Numbered from the stretch's first letter, positions 1 through 8,620 are shown. The stretch is 64,000 bases of DNA from Nitrosomonas aestuarii (GCF_003046585.1 NZ_QAAE01000003.1:1-64000); one strand, 5' to 3'. Notes: generated by a model not told the origin, from the letters alone. Translations and numbers: made by a program.

Positions 1-1445
1 GCAACTTGAGGATGATTTTCATCACCATAGGTCTTGAGGCCGCTTGCCAGCGCCTGTTCATAATATTCAATGGCCTTGTGGTGTTCGCCTAATGAGTCCC
101 ACGCCCCGCCCAGGTTGTTTCGGGTTGTCGCGACACTGGGATGCTTCTCGCCATAGGTGTTGACGAGGCTTGCCAGCGCCTGTTTAAAATATTTAATGGC
201 CTTGTGGTGTTTGCCTAATGAATCCCACGCCAGGCCCAGGTTGTTTCGGGTTGTTGCGATATGGGGATGATTTTCACCATAGGTCTTGAGGTCGCTTGCC
301 AGTGCCTGCTCAAAATATTCAATGGCCTTGTGGTATTCGCCTAATGAATCCCACGCCAGGCCCAGGTTGTTTCGGGTTGTTGCGATATGGGGATGATTTT
401 CACCATAGGTCTTGAGGCCGCTTGCCAGTGCCTGCTCAAAATATTCAATGGCCTTGTGGTATTCGCCTAATGAATGCCACGCCATGCCCAGGTTGTTTCG
501 GGTTGTCGCGACACTGGGATGCTTCTCGCCATAGGTGTTGACGAGGCTTGCCAGCGCCTGTTCATAATATTTAATGGCCTTGTGGTGTTCGCCTAATGAA
601 TCCCACGCCAGGCCCAGGTTGTTTCGGGTTGTTGCGACATGGGGATGATTCTCGCCATAGGTGTTGACGAAGCTTGCCAGCGCCTGCTCATAATATTCAA
701 TGGCCTTGTGGTATTCACCCAATTGACGCCACGCCTCGCCCAGGTTGTTTCGGTCTCTGGCAACACTGGGATGATTCTCGCCATAGGTTTTGAGGTCGCT
801 TGCCAGCGCCTGTTCATAATAGTCGATGGCCTTGTGGTATTCGCCTAATGAATCCCACGCCAGGCCCAGGTTGTTTCGGTATAGTGCAACTTGAGGATGA
901 TTCTCGCCATAGGTATTGAGGTCGCTTGCCAGCGCCTGTTCATAATATTCAATGGCCTTGTGGTATTCACCCAATTGATGCCATGCCTCGCCCAGGTTGC
1001 TTCGGTCTCTGGCAACACTGGGATGATTCTCGCCATAGGTTTTGAGGTCGCTTGCCAGCGCCTGCTCATAATATTCAATGGCCTTGTGATATTCACCTAA
1101 TTGACGCCACGCCCAGCCCAGGTTGTTTCGGGTTGTCGCGACACTGGGGTGATTCTCGCCATAGGTGTTGACGAGGCTTGCCAGCGCCTGCTCATAATAT
1201 TCAATGGCCTTGTGGTGTTCGCCTAATGAATCCCACGCCGAGCCCAGGTTGTTTCGGTATAGTGCAACTTGAGGATGATTCTCGCCATAGGTTTTGAGGT
1301 CGCTTGCCAGCGCCTGCTCATAATATTCAATGGCCTTATGATATTCACCCAATTGACGCCACGCCTCGCCCAGGTTGTTTCGGTATAGTGCAACTTGAGG
1401 ATGATTTTCATCACCATAGGTGTTGAGATCGCTTGCCAGCGCGAG
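1..1445 (-). repeat. Tandem 126-nt repeats inside the TPR gene
   Basis: A block beginning GGTTGTTTCGG recurs at 113, 239, 365, 491, 617, 743, 869, 995, 1121, 1247 and 1373, exactly 126 nt apart each time, with the copies nearly identical. Each copy encodes 42 residues, one TPR pair element. Differences cluster at a few codons (for example GDENHP against GENHP near 20 and 1390, where one copy gains 3 nt). The high DNA identity points to recent duplication or gene conversion rather than old repeats. Confidence 0.95.
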
Positions 1446-2162
1446 CTCTAAATACTCAATGGCCTTCCTGTGATTGGAGAGCGTATGATGTAATATACCC
1501 GCTTCATTTAAATACAGCGCATTGTTCTTCTGCAACCGGACGGCTTTCTCATAATGCTCAAGTGCGTCTGTATATCGAATAGCGTCTTGTGCAATCTTGC
1601 CACGCTGAAAGGCTGCTTCGGCAACTCGCTTGATATTACCTTCCCCTTCATCTTCGATTTGCTTGAACAGACGATCCGCTGTATCGGTTTCACCCTGCTG
1701 TAAGGCTTCAATCGCCTGATCTATTAATCTATCCGGAAATTCACCGCGCAGTTGTTCCAATTGCGCAATGCGTTCTTTTAGATCGGCAATATGCGCTTCA
1801 TAACTCGCTTGCGTGTCCTGTAACCGTTGCTCAATGACCCCGAGCTCTCTCTCAAGTAACTGTTGTTTAGATTCAGATAACTGTCGTTCAGTATCAAGTA
1901 GCTGTTGTTTAGAAGCTAAGATTCTTTCTAGATCTGTACGGACTTCTGCTTCGCGTTCTTTAAGTCCTTGTTCGTATTTTTCTTGGGTAATGCCGAAGGT
2001 TCTATTATCATTGTAAGTGTTGTTTTCACCCTGTTGGTTAACTGTATTGCCACCACTGATGTCTTGAGTAATGATGTTTCCAGTATTAATAGACCACACA
2101 CTCAACCCACTCAGGGCGGCGAATATCACGCCTGCCAGTGTTTTCATTTTAGATTTGCTCAT
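1..2162 (-). CDS. Membrane-anchored coiled-coil and tetratricopeptide (kinesin-light-chain type) repeat protein, 3' end outside window
   Basis: One frame stays open from an ATG at 2162 to the window edge, so about 720 residues are visible and the C-terminus is missing. The N-terminus has a single hydrophobic segment (residues about 8-25), then an Asn/Gly-rich stretch, then a coiled coil rich in Glu, Gln and Leu (about 50-130), then TPR helices. From about residue 240 a 42-residue unit repeats, with the pattern AIEYYEQALAS, TYGENHP and NNLG, which is the TPR_12 / kinesin-light-chain form. Such repeats bind other proteins; the partner here is unknown. It is transcribed away from the WGR and kfrA-like genes. 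No catalytic domain is visible, though one could lie beyond the edge. Confidence 0.85.
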   Translation of the reverse strand, partial: MSKSKMKTLAGVIFAALSGLSVWSINTGNIITQDISGGNTVNQQGENNTYNDNRTFGITQEKYEQGLKEREAEVRTDLERILASKQQLLDTERQLSESKQQLLERELGVIEQRLQDTQASYEAHIADLKERIAQLEQLRGEFPDRLIDQAIEALQQGETDTADRLFKQIEDEGEGNIKRVAEAAFQRGKIAQDAIRYTDALEHYEKAVRLQKNNALYLNEAGILHHTLSNHRKAIEYLELALASDLNTYGDENHPQVALYRNNLGEAWRQLGEYHKAIEYYEQALASDLKTYGENHPQVALYRNNLGSAWDSLGEHHKAIEYYEQALASLVNTYGENHPSVATTRNNLGWAWRQLGEYHKAIEYYEQALASDLKTYGENHPSVARDRSNLGEAWHQLGEYHKAIEYYEQALASDLNTYGENHPQVALYRNNLGLAWDSLGEYHKAIDYYEQALASDLKTYGENHPSVARDRNNLGEAWRQLGEYHKAIEYYEQALASFVNTYGENHPHVATTRNNLGLAWDSLGEHHKAIKYYEQALASLVNTYGEKHPSVATTRNNLGMAWHSLGEYHKAIEYFEQALASGLKTYGENHPHIATTRNNLGLAWDSLGEYHKAIEYFEQALASDLKTYGENHPHIATTRNNLGLAWDSLGKHHKAIKYFKQALASLVNTYGEKHPSVATTRNNLGGAWDSLGEHHKAIEYYEQALASGLKTYGDENHPQV

Positions 2163-2317
2163 AGCTCTCAACCAACTCAACATAATTAAATCTTTCTACA
2201 TTAGATTGACGGACAACCGTTACTTACAGGAATTGTAGCAGATAATTTTCTGCCTCTATTTCAATCAAGCACCTGAACCCATTTCGCCTGATTCACTTAA
2301 GTCTGTTGCACACAGTC

Positions 2318-2340
2318 TTATCCACAGATATTGTGGACAA
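2318..2340. other. Inverted pair of DnaA boxes next to an AT-rich tract (possible vestigial origin)
   Basis: TTATCCACA (2318-2326) matches the DnaA-box consensus exactly, and TGTGGACAA (2332-2340) is a second box on the other strand with one change, five bases away. About 50 bases further right begins a very AT-rich tract (about 2385-2460) that holds a perfect palindrome. The 323-base gap 2163-2485 contains no gene. The layout resembles a plasmid replication origin, but no replication-initiator gene is seen in the window, so this is a suggestion only. Confidence 0.45.
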
Positions 2341-2393
2341 GGCATCAGGCTGTTCGTGTGCACGTATTTTTTCAATATCCATTGCGGTGTTAT

Positions 2394-2420
2394 ATAGTAT
2401 AATAGTAGTAGTTATACTAT
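2394..2420. promoter_or_regulatory. 9-bp inverted repeat, candidate operator
   Basis: ATAGTATAA (2394-2402) and TTATACTAT (2412-2420) form a perfect inverted repeat with a 9-base spacer. It sits 66 bases before the WGR gene and its downstream kfrA-like gene. KfrA-type proteins bind their own promoters in IncP plasmids, so autoregulation is a reasonable guess; the site could also serve the divergent TPR gene. Confidence 0.45.
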
Positions 2421-2485
2421 TAATAGTTAGTAATATTATTTAACTGCAACAACTGATATTTATTTTCTAATATTGCACATTTACC

Positions 2486-2737
2486 ATGAACATACTCCTC
2501 AGAACCGACTTCAAAACAAATGCACGCGGCTATACCCTGCTGATCGCGCGCGACCTGTTTGGTGATTTGTCTGTGGTGCGCTGCTGGTATGGATTGCACA
2601 ATAACCGGGGCGGCCATAAACATGAGCCCTGTAATGACTGGCATGAAGCACTGAAAGCATACCAACGGATAACCGCCAGACGGCTACGCAGAGGCTATCA
2701 GGAAATAGCGCCGGTTGAAGTCGAGAACGCCGCCTGA
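2486..2737 (+). CDS. Small WGR-domain protein
   Basis: This 83-residue protein has the WGR fold signature: RDLFGDLSVVRCWYG in the first half, then RGGHKH, an aromatic/EAL stretch and a closing RRLRRGYQEI. WGR domains (also found in PARP proteins and in bacterial plasmid proteins) are thought to bind nucleic acid. Stand-alone copies are common on integrative elements and broad-host-range plasmids. It lies 33 bases before the kfrA-like gene and is probably co-transcribed with it. No clear Shine-Dalgarno sequence precedes the ATG. Confidence 0.7.
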   Translation: MNILLRTDFKTNARGYTLLIARDLFGDLSVVRCWYGLHNNRGGHKHEPCNDWHEALKAYQRITARRLRRGYQEIAPVEVENAA

Positions 2738-2770
2738 CCCCCCTTTTTTCAACACACACATCTGAACCCC

Positions 2771-3340
2771 ATGGAACGTAAGCCCAAGGTCACCCAACAG
2801 GCGGTTGACGCAGCCTGCGAAGAATTGCAGCAAGCGGGCAAGAATGCCACTGTGAACGCCGTCATTGCGATCACAGGCGGCTCTTTTTCGACTGTCGGTA
2901 CAATGGTCAAGGCCTGGCGCACGGAACAGCAAAAAAAAGCTGCACCGGCCATTGATATGCCGCAATCTATTGCCAATGCTATGTATCAGGCTACTGCCGT
3001 GGTCTGGGAGGCCGCAGCCAGTCTGGCCCACGAGAGAATTGAATCTGTGCGCACCGAAGCGCAGGAGGCACTGGAGCAATCCAGATCGGAATTGTCAGAA
3101 TACATGGACGCTATTGCCAGTCTTGAAGAACAGCTGGATAAAAACCGGCAATCGCTGGCCCTGGCAGAAAAGCGCCTGGCCATAGCGACAAGCGAGATTA
3201 CCCAGCTGAACACGCATAAAACAGCACTGGAAACACGCCTGGCGGATCGTGACAGCGCATTGCAACAGTTGCGGGATGATTACAGCAAACTACAGGCAGA
3301 TCTGGTTGTGATCGCTAAAATCGGCAAAGACAAGCAATAG
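2771..3340 (+). CDS. KfrA-like DNA-binding coiled-coil protein
   Basis: The protein has 189 residues. The N-terminal third (about 1-60) contains the KfrA_N type helix-turn-helix with TVNAVIAITGGSFSTVGTM, followed by an uninterrupted alpha-helical coiled coil rich in Glu, Ala and Leu to the end. KfrA of RK2/R751 binds an operator at its own promoter and forms filament-like structures linked to stable plasmid inheritance. This copy is shorter than the roughly 300-residue plasmid proteins. Its place in an element that also carries an IncP-like transfer region supports a plasmid ancestry. The 165-base gap to the next gene holds a 10-bp hairpin with one mismatch (3365-3374 with 3398-3407), between convergent genes. 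Confidence 0.75.
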   Translation: MERKPKVTQQAVDAACEELQQAGKNATVNAVIAITGGSFSTVGTMVKAWRTEQQKKAAPAIDMPQSIANAMYQATAVVWEAAASLAHERIESVRTEAQEALEQSRSELSEYMDAIASLEEQLDKNRQSLALAEKRLAIATSEITQLNTHKTALETRLADRDSALQQLRDDYSKLQADLVVIAKIGKDKQ

Positions 3341-3505
3341 TGCGGCTTGATTGACAGATGAAATCCCCCAGGGTCTGAAAGGGCAAAAGGAGTATCAACC
3401 CTGGAGGAGTACTGCTAGGTGTTACAGCTAGGGACTGCTAATTTATTTTCATAGACTGGTATCTATAATTAATGCATCGGCAGTCAAAAATGTTTCTTGA
3501 GCATT

Positions 3506-3916
3506 TTATTGCTTTAATCGCAGCAGTCTTGGCCAGCGGTCATGTATCCAGGCATATTCAGGTGGTGTATCGATGGTGACCACATAAACCCGCTGTTCTT
3601 TTTTTCGCTCAGCCAGTAATCCCTGAATCACCATCCTCTGATCCAGCGGTATCCAGTGCGATTGCTCGTCCTGGTCCTTTTCCATGAACTGGTCGGCGAC
3701 AATCAGTACCGGTCTTGGATGCCACGGCTTCCATTTGCCGGCATAGATGGAATTTAGCCGCGCCCAGCCGCCATTCGGGAAATTGCTGTTTGCCTCCTGC
3801 CTGCGGTTGCCCCAGGTCACCCAGGTCACATCGCCGCGGCGGTTACGCACCGGCAACCGTGCCTGTGGATTCGGGAAGTAAATTTTCTGGCCCTGGTATT
3901 CAATGCCGCCGCACAT
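3506..3916 (-). CDS. Short SRAP (YedK/HMCES)-like protein
   Basis: The protein is 136 residues and begins MCGG. In the SRAP family Cys2 becomes the N-terminal nucleophile that links to abasic sites in single-stranded DNA after removal of Met1. The motif WVTWGNRR and the later HWIPLD and TPPEYAWIHDRWPRLL segments fit the family core, but the protein is shorter than the usual 200-plus residues, so some active-site elements may be absent. It starts 13 bases after hipA and is probably part of the hipBA transcript. A protein that shields abasic sites in single-stranded DNA would make sense on an element that moves as single strands; that is inference. Confidence 0.55.
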   Translation of the reverse strand: MCGGIEYQGQKIYFPNPQARLPVRNRRGDVTWVTWGNRRQEANSNFPNGGWARLNSIYAGKWKPWHPRPVLIVADQFMEKDQDEQSHWIPLDQRMVIQGLLAERKKEQRVYVVTIDTPPEYAWIHDRWPRLLRLKQ

Positions 3917-3929
3917 AACCCACTATCCG

Positions 3930-5180
3930 CTATTGACTGCGCGTGTGCGCACGCTTCTGTTTGGCCATGGCAACCAGTCGCTGACTGTCTTCATGTTCAA
4001 ACGATGCAGCCATGCGCTTGATTTCATCGCTGCGCAGTTGATGACGTTTGGCGGTCGATTGCCAGTTACTCAGACTTTCTCCGATTCGTTTTAAAGTCAG
4101 ATCAATCACCGGTTTCCTGCTACAAAAGTACTCAGCCAGTTGCAGACAGGTATCCAGCGACGGTTTGGATCGATGATCAAACGCCAGTTGATGGGTTCGT
4201 TGGGTAAAAGGCTGTGGCGTCGGGTTTAAATCAAAAGCCGGCGCCAGTTGCCATCCCTGTACCGTGCGCAAAAATCCGTGATTGCGCAGGTGATCATCAA
4301 TATTGCCGGCCATGGCGTTAAATACCATGCGCCGCCATAATTCAAGGCGGTCCTGTTCCGGTTGCACCGATTCGCGGCTAATGGCATCGGCAACTTCAAG
4401 ATAGCTCGCGCCTGCTTTGCTATCTTCGGTGCGTCCGAGCATTGTCATGGCTGACATATAGGGAATGCGTTCAGACTGGTTGCGGTCAAAGCGCTTAACC
4501 AGTAAAACCGGTTGATCGTAACCGGCGCTTAAAGTGCTGAATGTGGCCACATCAATCCCGGCCTGCTGTGCCAGATCAAGCATGACCGCCTCCCATAAGC
4601 CGACACGTTCAGTATCGTTTTGTGATGCAAATTTGGCGATCCAGAGTTCGCCGGCATCTTCAATGGCAGCTTTTGGCCGCGCACCACCGAGTGAAGAACC
4701 CGGCTGTGCAAGTACGGCCAGATCGGCGTCGGTTTCCTGGCCGCGCTCAAGGTGCTGTATTGCGGTTTCCAGTTTACGGACATGGATCAATTTTGGAATA
4801 CGGGTATGTGCTGCTTCGTATTTGTCAGGGGTACTGTCATGGCTTAAGCGCAATGCGCCCATGCGCATCAAGTCACTCACCCCCAGCATATAATCGCTAT
4901 CGCTCAAATAATGCCCGGTTGCGCGTGTCTGTACCAGCCTGCCCCATCGGTCCGGTGAAATATCTTCAAAAGCGCCCCACAAGCGGCTATTCATAAACGG
5001 CACATCCGCCATCAGGGGTAGTTCCGGATCAATGGCAAAACGACCGGGATGCCTGATCCAGCTCTGTTCGTAGATAAAACGGTAGTTCTCCCGGCCACGG
5101 CTTTGATGAATCTCAAGGCGGCCGATACGGTGTAACGGCCCTTGCCAGTCTGTTGAAACCAGCAAATGCGCATCGCTCAT
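3930..5180 (-). CDS. hipA: HipA-family serine/threonine kinase toxin
   Basis: The 416-residue protein shows the HipA layout: an N-terminal domain with the RLWGAFEDISPDRWGR segment (about 67-81), the P-loop-like GSSLGGARPK (161-170), the FDRN motif (231-234), the catalytic-loop motif NIDDHLRNH (about 293-301) and the metal-binding APAFDLNP (about 313-320). HipA kinases phosphorylate translation factors such as glutamyl-tRNA synthetase and induce growth arrest. Its start overlaps the end of hipB by 4 bases (ATGA), so the pair is translationally coupled. All catalytic motifs are intact, so it is probably active. Confidence 0.9.
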   Translation of the reverse strand: MSDAHLLVSTDWQGPLHRIGRLEIHQSRGRENYRFIYEQSWIRHPGRFAIDPELPLMADVPFMNSRLWGAFEDISPDRWGRLVQTRATGHYLSDSDYMLGVSDLMRMGALRLSHDSTPDKYEAAHTRIPKLIHVRKLETAIQHLERGQETDADLAVLAQPGSSLGGARPKAAIEDAGELWIAKFASQNDTERVGLWEAVMLDLAQQAGIDVATFSTLSAGYDQPVLLVKRFDRNQSERIPYMSAMTMLGRTEDSKAGASYLEVADAISRESVQPEQDRLELWRRMVFNAMAGNIDDHLRNHGFLRTVQGWQLAPAFDLNPTPQPFTQRTHQLAFDHRSKPSLDTCLQLAEYFCSRKPVIDLTLKRIGESLSNWQSTAKRHQLRSDEIKRMAASFEHEDSQRLVAMAKQKRAHTRSQ

Positions 5181-5479
5181 TTGGGCACTCTGACCCGTTT
5201 GGGCAGTTTTTCATCCATCAGATCCAGACCCAGTACGTCATGGGTGCGATCCATGATCATTTCAAGTTCATCGGCTTTGCCGAGAATATGCAGTGCCATG
5301 GCGTAATTACCCATTCCGGTACTGGGTTCGCCCCGTTCTATATTGGCCACAGTAACCCGTGTCACACCCATGCGTTCAGCCATTAACTGCGCAGTGATAC
5401 CGCGCCGCTTTCGGGCGTCACGAATATCACTGCCGAGTTTTTTGAGAATACGTTCGACGCGAAATGATTTAACCGTCAT
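5177..5479 (-). CDS. hipB: HipB-like XRE-family antitoxin and repressor
   Basis: This 100-residue protein has a classical helix-turn-helix of the Cro/CI type: IRDARKRRGITAQLMAERMG followed by VTRVTVANIERGEPS (about residues 19-55). In HipBA systems HipB neutralises HipA and represses the operon. It lies directly before hipA with a 4-base overlap. Its 68-base upstream gap after traC is AT-rich and carries short palindromes that could be its operator. Confidence 0.88.
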   Translation of the reverse strand: MTVKSFRVERILKKLGSDIRDARKRRGITAQLMAERMGVTRVTVANIERGEPSTGMGNYAMALHILGKADELEMIMDRTHDVLGLDLMDEKLPKRVRVPK

Positions 5480-5494
5480 AGTGTATAACTAAAG

Positions 5495-5534
5495 ATTCAT
5501 AATGAATAATAATGTACCTTATAGTATACGCTAT
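5495..5534. promoter_or_regulatory. Short palindromes upstream of hipB, possible operator
   Basis: ATTCAT (5495-5500) and ATGAAT (5502-5507) form an inverted repeat around one base, and ATAG (5521-5524) faces CTAT (5531-5534) around a TATACG centre. The whole gap between hipB and traC is AT-rich. HipB proteins bind paired inverted repeats in their promoter, so the position fits, but these repeats are short and could be chance. Confidence 0.3.
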
Positions 5535-5547
5535 TATCAATAACTGA

Positions 5548-8388
5548 TCATCTGACCACAGCCCGTTGTTGTTGTCTACCCGCCAAACCTGGCTGCTGAC
5601 TATCCGCACGGGTCTGCAGCTTTTCAACTTTGGCCTGAACGAGAGCTTTGTCAACGACCGATCCAACCTGGCGCTTGACCGCATCGATTCCCAATGTGCT
5701 TTTACTGGCCAGATCGTTAAAGTCGCTCAATTTCTGTGCTACCTGTTCACCGGGTGCAAACACCGGAAACACCACAACACCATGCACCAGTCCGGCCGCT
5801 TCAATCGCTTTGTCCTTGCCGGCATTGATTTCATTGATCGATTCCAGATGTTGATCGTCATCACCGGCAATCACGATCACCTTGTCCGGATAGCGCGCAT
5901 GTAAAAGCTTTGCAACAGGCACAAGATTACCCGAATCAAATGCCGCCACCACCGGGCAATTTAAGGCGCTTGATACCGTATCTGCAGTCGCATAGCCTTC
6001 AGCGATCACAATGGCTTTTGTTCCATCCAGTGCAGCCAGGCCTTGATTATTGCTATCGACCACATAAAAGTGACCTTCCTTCTGACTGTTTGCCGCATAC
6101 AACTTGGTACCGCTCGGTTGTATGGTTTGTACACTGCGAATATTGCCATCCACATCATAAATCGGCAACAACAGATCACCGACGACAAATACCAGGTTGT
6201 CGGGGTGCTGCTCACGTACCGTTTTGACCGCCTGCCGGTCGCGGCAGATTTTAATCATTGAATCTTCCGCCACACTGTCAGGCACGACCTTCAAACCACC
6301 CGGTCTTGCCCCTTTGTCCTGCAGATAAGGATGATCAGCGTCAGCCTGTGGCGCGATGGTGAGCAGTTCCTCAATGGCATCTGCCACTTTGGTCTGCTGC
6401 GCATGAAGCGCCGCTTGCCGTTCCTGTTGTTTGATCGCAACCTGCGCAGCAAACGCGGCCTTTTGTGCGTCGGTCAGGGCATATCCCTTCGCCTTCCAGC
6501 GTATCTCGGATTTTGTACGGTTATTAATAAAATAGCCGGCAGGGTGGTTGTCCATGTGCGCGACATAAAAACCAGACTTTTGACCGGCCTTGTCGCCGGC
6601 CACCTTGATGCGGTGCTTGTGACCATCCATCAGCGGATGATTACCGTCAATAACACAGGCGTTGGCGCGCAGCAGTTCGGCAAACTCCACTTGCGGCGAT
6701 AGGGCGGGTTGCTGTTGTAGGGTAATATTCTCAGGAAACCAGCGCTGTAATGCACGGATATCTGCGTTCTTGCCTACGTACCATGCTTTGGCTACTTTAT
6801 CCCAGCGTGCACCGGCTGCCTTGGCCTGGTCTTTCTCAGCGTAGGGGACAGCCAGATATTGACGGGTATTGCCGGTCAGTGACGCCTGTGCTTTAGGTGT
6901 GCGGATGTCGGCTTGTATGTTTTGCGGTTGCTTGTTTTCAGCGTCCGGATTGTGGCCGTTTTTAAGTGCAACCATGCGTGCAAGTTTGGCCGCCTTTTCA
7001 TGCTCATTGCGTTCTGCCACGGCATCAATCAAGGTCAGCTTTTCTGCAGCATCCTGCGCATGCAGTGCCACTTCAAAATCCGCCACCCAGGCCCAGGTGC
7101 GATCTAGAAGCTGGACACTGATATTCCAGAATTCAGGTTCAACCCCCAGTTTTTCTGCCGAAACCACATGACCGGAACCCTTATCATTCATTTCAACCAC
7201 ACTGCCTTGTATCTCGACACGGCCGTTCCAGTCGGCCGGCAATTTAAGCCTGAGCTTATCTTCTGCGATTTCCTCAAATGCCAGATTATCGATACTGGCG
7301 TTTCTATAGAATTTGAGTGCGTCGGCGACCAGGTAGATGGCGTCCCGGTCTTTGGGTGACATGTTTTCGGTCAGTTTTTGTAACTGCTGGATATTGTGCT
7401 GTGCCACCGTCGCCAGATCAGGCGCCAGGTTTACTGTATAGCGTGCGATGTTCTGTTTGATTTCATCCATTCTGACGGCCTCCTGTTCTACGATGTCCTG
7501 CTGTTGTACAAACCCTAGTACATATTCCTGAATCTTTTCCGCATCGGCTGCTGCACGGAATATTTCTAAAGGATCTTCCTCCAGTGCCTTGATCCATGCG
7601 CCAACATACGCCACATGCTGGCCGGGATCATGACCAATGCCAAGTTCGGTCCCAAGCAGCATGCTGGCAATCTCCGCACGTAACTCTTCCCTGGCATAAC
7701 CTTCACTGCCAAAGGGGTGCACCAGATCGCGGTTTAAGCGCGATTCATAGCCCGTCCAGTGACCCAGTTCATGCAAGGCGGTGGCATAATAGCGATCCGG
7801 CGTTTCAAACTGGTGCTGGTGTGGCAGGTGAATGCTGTCTGTTTTGACCCGGTAAAATGCACGGTCATGTTGACCATGTTGAATCACAGCACCGGATGCC
7901 TGCAGGATTGCTTCAGCACGCTCGATTGGATGCCACTGCGGCGGATCGATAATCAGGTCCGGCAGGTTATCGATCTGGGCGGCATTAAAAACAGTGGCAT
8001 AAAATACTCTGGGACGCTCCAGCTTAAACTGCTCCTTGACCGGTTTGCCGTCATTGTTCAAAACGGGCTTGCCGTGTTCATCCTTTTTGATACGCTCATC
8101 GGTGAATTTCCAGTACTGGATCAGGGTGCTTTTTTCACCTTTACGTACCTGTGCACCCATATTGGATGCCTGTTTATAGGTCAGCCAGCGCGGGTCCTGA
8201 TATCCCTGACTCATCAGATACAAGGCATTAATCCCTTTGTAGCGTTTTTGCGTGGTCGGATTGTTCGGAAACGACAACAATGGATCGCCGGGCTGCCACG
8301 GCTTTTGCCACGGTGCTGTGCCTTGCTTTAACTGTGCAATCAGGTTTTCGGCGACGGTTTGATGATAGGGTTTTCTGGATTTGTCCAT
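5548..8388 (-). CDS. traC: TraC-like conjugative DNA primase with N-terminal ArdC antirestriction domain
   Basis: An ATG at 8388 with GGGGGG eight bases upstream is preferred over one 54 bases earlier, giving 946 residues. The N-terminal part is ArdC-like: a single-stranded-DNA-binding region, then the metallopeptidase motif HELGHW (about 206-211). A DUF5710-type segment (YLAVPYAEKDQAKAAGARWD, about 511) follows, and the C-terminal third carries a Toprim domain with IVIAEGYATAD (about 788) and VIAGDDD, as in TraC of RP4. TraC proteins enter the recipient with the transferred strand and prime its complement. It is the last gene of the minus-strand transfer operon. The ArdC fusion may protect entering DNA from restriction. 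Confidence 0.85.
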   Translation of the reverse strand: MDKSRKPYHQTVAENLIAQLKQGTAPWQKPWQPGDPLLSFPNNPTTQKRYKGINALYLMSQGYQDPRWLTYKQASNMGAQVRKGEKSTLIQYWKFTDERIKKDEHGKPVLNNDGKPVKEQFKLERPRVFYATVFNAAQIDNLPDLIIDPPQWHPIERAEAILQASGAVIQHGQHDRAFYRVKTDSIHLPHQHQFETPDRYYATALHELGHWTGYESRLNRDLVHPFGSEGYAREELRAEIASMLLGTELGIGHDPGQHVAYVGAWIKALEEDPLEIFRAAADAEKIQEYVLGFVQQQDIVEQEAVRMDEIKQNIARYTVNLAPDLATVAQHNIQQLQKLTENMSPKDRDAIYLVADALKFYRNASIDNLAFEEIAEDKLRLKLPADWNGRVEIQGSVVEMNDKGSGHVVSAEKLGVEPEFWNISVQLLDRTWAWVADFEVALHAQDAAEKLTLIDAVAERNEHEKAAKLARMVALKNGHNPDAENKQPQNIQADIRTPKAQASLTGNTRQYLAVPYAEKDQAKAAGARWDKVAKAWYVGKNADIRALQRWFPENITLQQQPALSPQVEFAELLRANACVIDGNHPLMDGHKHRIKVAGDKAGQKSGFYVAHMDNHPAGYFINNRTKSEIRWKAKGYALTDAQKAAFAAQVAIKQQERQAALHAQQTKVADAIEELLTIAPQADADHPYLQDKGARPGGLKVVPDSVAEDSMIKICRDRQAVKTVREQHPDNLVFVVGDLLLPIYDVDGNIRSVQTIQPSGTKLYAANSQKEGHFYVVDSNNQGLAALDGTKAIVIAEGYATADTVSSALNCPVVAAFDSGNLVPVAKLLHARYPDKVIVIAGDDDQHLESINEINAGKDKAIEAAGLVHGVVVFPVFAPGEQVAQKLSDFNDLASKSTLGIDAVKRQVGSVVDKALVQAKVEKLQTRADSQQPGLAGRQQQRAVVR

Positions 8389-8389
8389 G

Positions 8390-8620
8390 TCAGTGCCCCC
8401 CAGCCGTAAATTGCGGTTGATCAATGCAGCTCTCCAGTGCATCGGTCTCGCTCAACGCATCTTCAAAGAACGCTCCAAGCAGTTGCGCTTCATCGGGATC
8501 AAATTCAGCCTGGAATCCCGGTGTTTGCGCATCAACTAACTTTTCAAGGACAACCGGGTCCTGAGTAGCCGGGTCATTCAAATGATCAGGATGTGTTTCA
8601 TCATTGACGGGTTTTTTCAT
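8390..8620 (-). CDS. Small acidic protein in the traD position
   Basis: The 76-residue protein is strongly acidic, with a run of Asp and Glu and the segment [19 protein letters not shown]. It overlaps the end of traF by 4 bases and its stop codon is directly before the traC start, so it belongs to the transfer operon. In RP4 the small gene traD occupies a similar place near traC. Sequence alone does not prove homology to TraD, and no function can be assigned. Confidence 0.65.
   Translation of the reverse strand: MKKPVNDETHPDHLNDPATQDPVVLEKLVDAQTPGFQAEFDPDEAQLLGAFFEDALSETDALESCIDQPQFTAGGH

Noticed and set aside
593-1417. Several 60-80-codon frames on both strands inside the left repeat array
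   Set aside because: They are other-frame readings of the 126-nt TPR repeats; the repetitive DNA keeps these frames open by chance.
1-1445. Regular spacing that could suggest a CRISPR array
   Set aside because: The whole 126-nt unit is repeated with no unique spacers, and it is a continuous protein-coding TPR frame.
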